A stretch of 64,000 nt of DNA from Diadema setosum (lineage: Eukaryota > Echinodermata > Echinoidea > Diadematoida > Diadematidae): contig NC_092696.1 of the NCBI RefSeq assembly GCF_964275005.1, forward strand, positions 25,612,972 through 25,676,971, read 5' to 3'. Shown in pieces: positions 10,773 through 21,600 of the stretch (within the stretch, counting starts at the first letter, position 1; each line of letters begins with the position of its first letter). Made by a program: the position numbers and the translations under genes. The notes under the pieces are model-generated. The model saw only the letters and a list, made by a program, of their open reading frames with translations, was not told the DNA's origin and made no database searches.

Positions 10773-12640
10773 TAGTCAGCAGACGGTATCAACCAGACAA
10801 ATAGTGCCTGCCATACACTACCATGGCACAATATACCTCGTTGATACCGATACTAATGAGTTAAACTAAGCCGGTTTCTGAAGAACCATTGGTCTTAAAT
10901 ATTAAACCTCTGGAAAAAAAAAACATGATTCAAGTTATAATAAACTTGTCATATTTCATATTTGATTAAATTATTTTGTAGTAATTTTCATAATTGTTAT
11001 TATCAACATTGTTATTTGTTATCAGCAAGTCAGTGTTTTGATAGTAATTTCTTTACATATTTGTGAAAAATAAAATGAATTTTTAAGAATGCTTTATTAT
11101 GTGTTCATTATTTTTATCCCCATGCAGTGGTGCAGTACCGTTACTTTTGAACTGAAACTAAAACAACATAGAACTGCTCTAAACAGAGAGCCATCATTGA
11201 GGACATGACCTTTTGCAGCTTAAGAAGTGACAATTTGAGAGAATTGCTGCAAGTGACAAGAAATCATGAAAAAAAAAAAAATCTTCAGTCTTATTGCCAG
11301 TAAGGTACTCTCAGACCAATACTTCTTTTCTGCTTTCCTTTTGTGGGAAGACTGTTTTGGGGTATGAAAATAATTTCTGTGACAGAGCCTCATTTTTATT
11401 CTAGACTAGACTCAGCCTCAAGTGCAGATCATCGAGTATACAATGTACACTGTATGCGGTATTTTACAATGTGTGATAAGCAATTAGATTGTATCTTACA
11501 AATTGATTAAAGGTTGTGTAAATTAACTGGATACTTTGATATGATGTGATGCTTTTACAACTGTTGCATGATTAGTAATCAGTTGAAATTGGTGTCTACT
11601 GTTTGCTGAGTCAGAAGTAATGTTTGTTTTATTTATCAGGCTGTTCATGCACATCTCTTGGTTATGTGGGACTTGAGATTTTGTGTGTGGGAAGTTAACT
11701 GCATTAACGTGTGTAGAATGAGCTGCATTCACACACACTTGAAAACTAGTAACAGCTTTCGAAAATTAATTTTTGCAGCATGATGCAAATACTGTTCAGT
11801 CTTTTGCATCATGGGCACCCTAGAAATTATAAACTATCACAATACATGTAATGCTAAGTTAGTCCCGTTTTATTTATTTTTGTGTGTGTGTGCTAAAATC
11901 TGCACAATAATTTGTCCTGCATGATGAGAATTACATCCCATAATGTCACTTGCCAGAGAAGGTCCCCCCCCCCCCCAACTCAGATACCTGGGATTACGAT
12001 ATGTGTGTGAAATTAGTGCACATTGGACTCACCGGCTTGGAAAGGGTTATAAATTAACACCCTACAGTGTATGGTTAGGATACAAAACTCCATGTTGGAT
12101 GTCTGCTTATTTACTATGCTAGCGTTTAGCATTAAGTCTTTAAAAGGTATTTTCTGTAAATAGTTTTCCTTGAGACATGTCTGAAAGCTAAACTTATTGA
12201 AGAACATGTTTTACTTTAAAAAAAAAAATAACTCCATGTTGGTTTTGTCTGGTGTCCTTGAATATCAACATGTTTCATTGCAAAAATATATTTGGTGCCA
12301 CTTCTGGGTTTAATCAGCTGACAAACAAACAAAAAAAAGAAAGAAAGAAAAAAAAAGGCTCCATGCGATTTTTTAAATTTTATTTCTCATGCCATTTCCA
12401 GGTTTTGTCAGCTAACAAGGCTCCAGTGCAATTTTCTGGTGCCACTACAATAAAAAATTATTAAAGGGGGGGGGGGGTGCAGGTGCCCCCTTTCATTTTT
12501 TTACTTTTTATTTCTTATTTTCAGAAAAATTTAAGGGGAGGGGGGCGTGTGCCCAGTGCACCCCCTGGATCTGCCACTGCACTTTTGAACATTTGTAGAG
12601 CTTGAATGTGACAACGTGGATTTCTTTCTGCTCTTTCACA
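10773..12640. other. Upstream flank/5' intron of the plus-strand elongase
   Basis: AT-rich sequence with homopolymer runs (C at 11967-11976, A at 12221-12230, G at 12467-12477) and an A/G-rich tract at about 12330-12357. A short duplicated block, reading roughly GGTGCCACTTCTGGG / CTGGTGCCACTACAA, lies near 12296 and 12438. Any 5' UTR exon and promoter of the elongase should be here or further left, but I cannot place them. Confidence 0.4.
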
Positions 12641-12698
12641 CAGGAAAGAACCCGAATCCTGTCCATCAGAGGTCGAAGACATCCTCACAAGTCCCAAG

Positions 12699-15600
12699 AT
12701 GGAGGGTGTAGTGGAAAAACTCAACGATACCTACAACTTTTACCTCCACACTCTGACGTTTAGTGGTAAGTTGATTATGGTCTATATTAAACCATTAATG
12801 TTTTCTTTTCAGCTTATCCAACTGCCCTGAAATTAAGAGAGTTCTCTAGAATAAAACATAAACTTTTTACTGTCTGGTATCTTATTAAAACAGTTGTAGT
12901 ATGTTTATTCTGGCTGTCATGAATATATGGTATACCAGCAGAGTTTTGACTCTAAAATTTATGTCGTCGCTCTTTAACCCTATCTCTGATCTGCCTGAAA
13001 AGTAAATCGGGTTAAAGAGGCATGTGATTGAGAGATAATAGCATTATGCATTTTGAAATGTGTTTTGAAATCTTTCTTCTTATCTTTAAATCTCGTTGCC
13101 TTTTTTTTTTTCTTTCTCTCTCTCTCTCTCTCTCTCTCTTTCTGTTTCTTGGTCAAGTGTTCATTGATCCATGGCATCTTTTTTGAACACAGGTACAACT
13201 AAGTGTGTTCATTAGATACAGTACTTTTGAATTCTCCTAAAAAGTAAACCAATGTAAAATGAGATATATAGAAAAGACTGATTGGCTAGCTGTGTGTTAT
13301 CTGGTAGTGGTAGCATCATTACTCCATGCTGAATAGTTTTTGTTTGTTTGAGGCCTTTTGTCTTTATATTATTTTGGTATATAATGTAGAATTGAATATA
13401 GGAGATCATAGGATCATAAGAGAGATCAATAGTCATGTAATTTTCCAAACACACATTACTGAATTGTGTAATATTGTGTTATGAATTGTGAACAATTCTA
13501 GTAAATACACAACATTTATAGTTACATGCATTCACAGTGTATTGTATTCAATCTACTGGTACTCTACACTTGTTATTTCTGAGAATAACATAATCAGGTT
13601 GATATACAGTCCTGTAGTACCACAGACTGGCAGTGTGCACATGATCATTGATAGTGCAGTAGAACATTGTGGACTATGCATATAATGTTGCCTACACTGT
13701 ACCGCACACTAGGTTTGCTAGCTTTGAATATCCATCAGTCTAAATTAACACACAAGCTTCTATCTGAATGAAAATGACACAAGCCAGAAACAGTTTTTGT
13801 TTTCTAGATCTATGCATTGTAGTTCAATACATATTATACCCTATCCCCATCCAAACGCTCATAATGACTTCTAATGAGAGGCGGTACGCACATTTGAACT
13901 GGCATTATTCCACTGCTGTGACACCACCATAGGATAGCAGGCCTTGGTGTAATTGATGTTTTTATTCAGTACCGGTAATTATGCCAGCGAGTGCATACCA
14001 GTATCACAACTCCCTTGCTGTGCACAATGTCCAGTGTGGTTAATGTGGTACATGTAACTCTCCTACCCCATCAGGCTTCACGTGGTACTCCCTTTTCCCA
14101 ATTATCTTTTTTCCACTTAAAGGCATAATTTACCATTTGCAGATGAAACAAAAACCCAGCATTAGTGCTTCAAAATAGTTCTAAAATGTGAGTTAGGGAT
14201 AGAAAGAACCAATGTAAAAATTTGAACCAGTATAATCGATGTTAAGTACTGATACAAAATGTGAACAATAAGTTTTCAGACGTAACCGTCTACAGTTATG
14301 TTTTAATGAGAAAAATAGTCAATATCTCCTTATATTTTAGGCTTTATTGCAAAAATTCATATGGTAGGATGTTTTGTGATACATCTGACCTACACACGTT
14401 ATATGCATCAAAAGTGATATTTTGAACATTTTTTAAATCACTGCTCCCAAGGTAAACGGGACCTTTAACAGTTGGTTGTACACTTCGCTGTAAAACCGAC
14501 TTGTGAAGGTCTGGTCTGGTCATTACACTTTTAAGCGGTTTGTAGGTTGAAAAGCACAAGAAGAGTAGCTGGGCACTGTTATGCCTTTTTAGCTCACCTG
14601 AGCCAAAGGCTCAAGCGAGCTATTGCGATCGCCCTTCGTCCGGCGTCCGTCGTGCGTCGTGCGTCGTGCGTTGTCCGTCGTCCGTCATGCGTAAACTTTT
14701 TACATGTTCAACTTCTTCTTGAAAACCCCAAGACCAATTTTCATCAAACTTGGCAGGTAGCATCCCTAGGGGGTTAGGAACTCAATTTGTAAAAATGGGC
14801 ACCATGCCCCACCCAGGGGGCCCCCAGGGGGGCCCAAACCCCCCAAAATTAAGGAATCTGTAAAAATCTTCTTCTCGAGAACCAGAAGTGATAGAGCTAA
14901 GTTAATACTATGAGTTAGTACATTGATGACTGTAGTTTCAAGTTTGTTCATGGCAGAATCAGGGGTGCCCCCCATGCGACCCAGGGGAGGGGGGTGGGGA
15001 GGGGTCCCAATAGGGCCTAAATTGTACATTTTCATCTTGTTCTTGAGAACCCCATGACCCATTTTCACCAAACTTGGCAGGTAGCATCCCTAGGGGGTTA
15101 GGATCTCATTTTGTTCAAATGGGCACCATGCCCCACCCAGGGGACCCCCAGGGGGGCCCAAACCCCCCAAAATGAAGGAATCTTTAAAAATCTTAACTCT
15201 ATAATCAGAAGTTATAGAGCTAAGATAATACTATGAGTGAGTACATTAATGACTGTAGTTTCAAGTTTGTTCATAGCAGATCCAGGGGTGCCCCTCTTGG
15301 GGGCAGGGGAGGGGGGGGGGTTGGGAAGGTCCAAATGGGGGCCTGAATTGTACATTTTCATCTTCTTCCTGAAAACCTCATGATGGATTTTCGTCAAACT
15401 TGGCAGGTAGCATCCCTAGGGGGTCAGGATCTCAATTTATCAAAGTGGGCACCATGCCCCACCCAGTGGGCCCCAGGGGGCCCCCAATCCCCCCAAATTA
15501 AGGAATCTTAAAAAATTTGGGCCCTTATTGTACATTTTCATCTTCTACTTGAGAATGCCTGGTCAAATTTTAGTAGAGCTGTGAATAATTTAGATTAGTG

Positions 15601-18600
15601 ACTGCGTGAAAGGTGAACTTGCGATACTCAGGTGAGCGCTAGACCCGCGGGTCTCTTGTTTCAAGGTGTAACCTGTTTTACTTTTTTTTTTTACTTTTTT
15701 TTTTCATTTCTTATGTATTGTTTTTTTTTTTGACCTTAATAAAAATTGTTTTTGATGAAATTTGTCAACAACACTGTTCGAGCATAAAGATGATTATCTT
15801 TATATCAGTTGATATTAATCAATAAAACCAAAGATGACCATACTTTTATGAGACCTACCGTAGCCGAAAGCACAATTTGCATAGAAATTGTATTATAATG
15901 ACTTCACATTATTCTAAAGCAATTTTAGTAGGACATGCACTCATATATAATGTTTGTGTGTATACTTAGAAACTGCACGCTTGGGCATCGCAGATTTGGT
16001 CTCAAAAGATGCAGGAGACTCGAAAGAAAAATGTTGTGAAACATCAGGGGTGATATTTTTGCAATGGCGCATATCACATGGAATGTGGAGGGGGGTCTTG
16101 TTTGTGTTTTATATCTAGAAGAAAAGCAAAAAACAAAAACAAACAAATAAACACAGCCTTCTTTTATTTGAGCTCTTTGTTTTTCAGTTTTCATTTTGTT
16201 TGTATCAATTGTAATATTTTCAAAGGTCTACAGTGAAAATTTATGCTTAATTGAATATCTTATTCTTGAATTAGCAACACATTTTTAAAGATCCATGAGA
16301 ATTCCTGTTCCTCCCTCAATAACAATCTGTACTTTTTTTTTTTTTGATGAGTTGAACCAAGTTCATCTTTCTCAAATATATTGTGATAGGATATGGTCGA
16401 ACAAACTTTGGAGAACACCAGTTTGATAATTTCTGCAGAATAATTACCCCAGCACTTGATGGGTAAATCACTGTAAGACCCATGTGATATGCACCTCCAA
16501 CCCATGAGTGAAACAGGTGTGCTCAAGGAACACCTTTAAACCTCCATCCACCCTGCCCTCTATCTCTTCTCAGACCCCAGGGTGCAGGACTGGCCCCTGA
16601 TGCAGAGTCCATTACCCACGCTGGTCATTGTCGCCCTCTACCTGGTCATGGTCAAGGTGGGGCCCAAACTGATGGAGAACCAGAAGCCATTTGAGATGAA
16701 GAATACCATGGTCCTCTACAACCTGTGCTGTGTCCTACTCTCAGCACACATCGTCAAAGAGGTATGGGTGGGACTATCATTTGTATCCATGACACTCATT
16801 GACTTTTTTTTTATAGTTAATAGTCATCCTTATACCGTCATTACTTTTTATCATTTCTCCATTGAAAATTTATATTAATAAATGAAATTATAATATCATT
16901 ATCCTTCATATATTTTATATTTTATTGTTATCATTACAAATTTTGCCATTAGTATCTTTGAGTGAATCTGTGTATATAAAATTATTATTATTCTTTTTAT
17001 TTATTTATTTATTTATTTTTTTTGCTGCTGTCCTATTCTTCATTACTGTTACTCTTGCTGCTGCTGTCGATATTGATATTTCCATTTCACATGTTATGTG
17101 GTAATTTCCAAATTTGGCTTTGATGCGTTCAGATTTCGAGAAGTAGGGTTGGTTTGAACGTGTAATATTACTACATGGTATATGCGTTTCAGCACTTGGA
17201 GTGTGCCCTGTTTTCATAGACCCTTGATGGATTGAGGTTTTGTTTTCCTTCCGTTTCTAGTATAGGGCTGCCAGTACAGTGTCAGTTTGAAGAACCCCTT
17301 TTTGTGATAATATATTTGTTTAAGTTTATGTATGTAGTCTATTCATTGTGTCGGTGGCTTGGTACACGTGTATTACGTACTTACTCTATATTGGAGGTTA
17401 TTTTCAACGTCTTGTCAACTTTTTCCTTTTTTTGTGTGTTTTATTCATATTTTTTCTAATCAATACATATTATTTGTAAATCATTTGATCATGTTTGTGA
17501 TATGATTTAATAAAACATACAAATAAAAAAAAAAAATACATTAGCATTGAAGGGAAGGTGTCCTGTATTCATTCATCACTTTGAGTTAGTCCACAAAGAC
17601 CCCCCCCCCCCAACCCTAACGCCAACCCAACCTCTTTGACTTTGAGTTTTGTTTTTTTTCTATCCATTCCTTACCTACAGGGTATATACTGTGGTTACAA
17701 GGCGGGCTACAGCTTAAGTTGTCAGGAAGTCGTCTTCAGCAACAATGAATATGAACTGCGGGTGAGCGTCCCCCATTGCCCCCAAAATTATTGTTGTGCA
17801 GGGGTGACTCCCATTATAACGAAGTCCTCTCATTACTATTATAACTGATAATTTTGATACTAACTTATCATGATCAGGGCCCTGTCTTATCAAAAGATTT
17901 AATCTATTTTAAATTTCCTTAACACACAGGCTGCTATAGACTTCTAATGATAGAAATCAACTTTATTTATAATCAATTCTAACTCCTCATAAAACAGCTC
18001 CCGGATGTAAATGTAATGATGTAAAATCAAAGCATGTGAACAAAAAAAAACAAACAAACAAAAAAAAAACTTTACAAAATCATTATCTCAAAACAAAACA
18101 ACAACAAACCCTCCCTACCCACATGCTGATGCTTTTTAGGATGCACAAACACACATACATACACACATACATGCACGCATACAGATACACATTTAAATAT
18201 GATAGACCCTCATTTCTGTATAATTGATTATCGTTATTGGCAGATTTTTGTTAGAAAGAAATGAAAGGTGGTTTTATGCAGGGTAAATAAATTCAAATAG
18301 TTCAGTCTGTCGAATCTTTCTCCAGTATAGGATATGCGGTAAGATTCAGAGTTGCCAATTTCATGTTGAAAAGATGATGATATTCTGCCAAAATATTACC
18401 CCAAGGACTTGATGCATTCAAGAATAGATCAAATTCAAGTCACCTCCACAAGTGTATTCCACTTCAAGAAACCCACAAAAAACTCATATCCACATGAATG
18501 CATATAGTTTAAAAATGCACAATGATATGAAATTCTATCCCCTCATTAAAATTTAAGTACCTACAGTGACTCATTTTCACAAGTGTACTTGAACATCTCT

Positions 18601-21600
18601 GTGAAATGATATTGGATGCTGTCAAAATCATATACCATGAATCCAAATTTGATGAGTTTTAGATATTGTAATTTGATGCCTGAAACTGTTGCACTTGATA
18701 TCTTATTCCTTGTACTCCAATATATTCATCAACAATAGGTAGACAAAAATGAAACATTTTTGCTTCCTTTGGTAGGTAGGACCTTACTAATTTTTGCTGT
18801 AGTGTTTCATTTGGTCTCATCTTGCCTACAGCCCCCAGAGCAAACTCCTCTTTTAAAATGGTCTGCAACCAGTTCGTGTATGTGCACTGTGCATTGTACA
18901 GGCATATTTCAAGAGTTTCATAGGCTGACTGGTTTAGATGAATTGGAATTGGAATGATAAAGTACCAAATTACATTTGTTGTTTTTTTGTTTTTGTTTGT
19001 CAAATTGCGTCAGTCCACCTCTCTAAGTAGCAGGAAAATTATGGCTGTGAAAAGCTTAAAATCAACATTGTATTCCTAGCTTACAACTTGATAAGCTCTT
19101 TTTATGCACTTGTAAATCTCAATCAGTATTGTAGACTTTTACAATAGCTCAAATCTTAACCCCCCCCCCCAAAAAAAAAAGAAAAAAAAAAAAGAAAGAA
19201 AAACAAACAACCCAACCAACCAAATAAAGAAAGAAAAAAAAAACAGCGACAACAAACAACAACATAACAAAACAAGGAACATTTCTGATATTTTACTGCA
19301 GTCATATTTTCCCTGCATTGTATTGTATTCCACTCACTACAGCTACAGGTTTATTTGTCCCTCTGGAACTTACCATGCTTGTAACCACAAATATGGGTGT
19401 GAGCCAAAAATGAGCTGGAAGAATGTCCTTCCTTTCTATTGAGGAAAGTTGCATTGTATAATGAATGTCTTCTCTTCTCTGACCCTGGTGTATCAAAGAA
19501 AGCCAGTCTTCTGCTTGAGAGAAGTTTGCTATTGAAACCAAACATTATAGATGGACATGTTTACTTAGAAATAGATCCTTCTCTTTAGTTTCTTTATGGA
19601 TGTACCAATAGAACTTATAATCATGTGGTAAGGCATGTCCTGGAGCCTTTCCAAATTCTTGAAGGATTAAATTTAGAGCCTTTTGTAAATAAACATGTGA
19701 AGGAGGGGGAAAAGAAGGGATGTTTCCTCTTCTTCTTTCCAAATGTCTGCCTGTGGAAAAATAAGATATTCAGTCATACACATTCATAACGTATGATATT
19801 TGTGTAGGGTGCAGGATTAAGCAGCACTGTTCAGGAATTTGTCCTCGATTTTATTCAAAAGTTATATTTACCACTCGCCCTTCTGACAAGATATTTTGGA
19901 ACATTTACGTCAGCCTGCAAATAATTGGAATCCATTCAAGGATTGACATCTCCTTCTTCGTGGACTATGAATATCTCTACAAAGCGTATTATTTCAGTAT
20001 ACACCTAAAAGTTGTGGTGCTGAAGTCAGGCGTAGAAATCAAAATAATGCATGAAATTCCACTGACCAAGCTTAAGCAGTAGAGATTTCTCAAATTCTTA
20101 TGGCTCTCTTTCAGAGCTCTTTGTATAAGAGCGATATACTGTGGACAGTGTGGGGACTGCAAATGAATACCAAACAGAAGATGAATTAATATTTTATATT
20201 TTTAATATAGTAAAGTCAGGTGAATCTTTGACAACAATGACATTTTTATCCAAATGTACCATTTGGATGATTCATTCTACCCGTAATTGGTATTGTTGAA
20301 AGCAAACCAACTTTTTCACATGCTCGAATCAACACTACTTCAGACTGACAAGGTCTCCAAGATTCTGTAGGAAGGAATGTAAACACCCCCTAATATTGGC
20401 AGTTTATATATCGCACTGAAATGCATGACTATGTACAGTGCTCATCAAATATTCTGTAACATCTTTATGAATACCTCTGAAGTTCAACAAAATTCAATGT
20501 AACAAAATTTACAGTTATGTTATTTTCAATAATTACACATAACCACAAATCCCTTTAACTGGGGTATATCTTGGCTGAAACACATTGCCTGGTCATGTCT
20601 TAAAAAATCATGACTAAATCATGCCTGTCATTGATGTCTTAAAAAGTCTTGTCTAAATCAAGAGAAATGATCACAAGGACTTTATTGCTGACCAGAATTG
20701 GTAATTTAAGACTGATCTTAGATGCATTGTGCTAATTACGCAGCCAAAAGATTTTCGTCTTGGCAGTATTAAGACGTAGTTTGTGGGACTACACAATAGG
20801 TTGTCACTTAGCTGATGGTGTTATAACGGAGCATTTCACAGTTTGGCCAATATTGGCCGCAATATCCATATAACTATTCAGACATGCCGCATATGTCTTG
20901 AGCAATATCTCTGATTCACTTTTGTTCCGTTTCCTCGACACAGATTGCCAAGGCACTGTGGTGGTTCTACTTCTCCAAGTTCTTTGAGATGCTGGACACC
21001 ACATTCTTCATCCTGCGGAAGCGAAACAACCAGATCACTTTCCTCCACGTCTACCACCACGCCTCCATGTTCATCCTCTGGTGGATCGGGATCAAGTGGG
21101 TAGCAGGTGGACAGTGTGAGTGAATGCAGTTAGTCCAGTTATTAGCAAATGTTCCGTATGGTTTAAATTCTGGTAGTGACAATTCATTTTTGACTGGGTC
21201 TATTTTGTCTATATTAAAGATTTCTCCAAAGTGAACAGAAATGCCCACCATACAAGCACACACAAACACACACAGGAACAAACTTTTTGTATTTTTTCAA
21301 AATCGTTATTTGATTTCGATAATTTCACATGACAAAACATTCATCTTGAATGTGTATAGACACAATAGGCATTCAGCAATGTTTGATCAACTAAAAAATT
21401 AGAAAAGCACTCTAAGAGCGCAGACCTCCGCCAAGCAGCTACTGTCCACTGATGATCTTGCTCTTCCCAATGAGATTTTCTCCTGTCCACCACTGGGGAA
21501 AAGCTCTTTGGGCTCTTCCATAGAGATCAGTGATTTCCACCCATATAGGTATACATGCTGAAAAATTGCCCGATTTCCCAATATAGACGCCTTTGTTATG

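Noticed and set aside
18659-19003. A 114-codon minus-strand frame in elongase intron 3
   Set aside because: It has no recognisable motif and no splice context, and its length is plausible by chance in AT-rich sequence.
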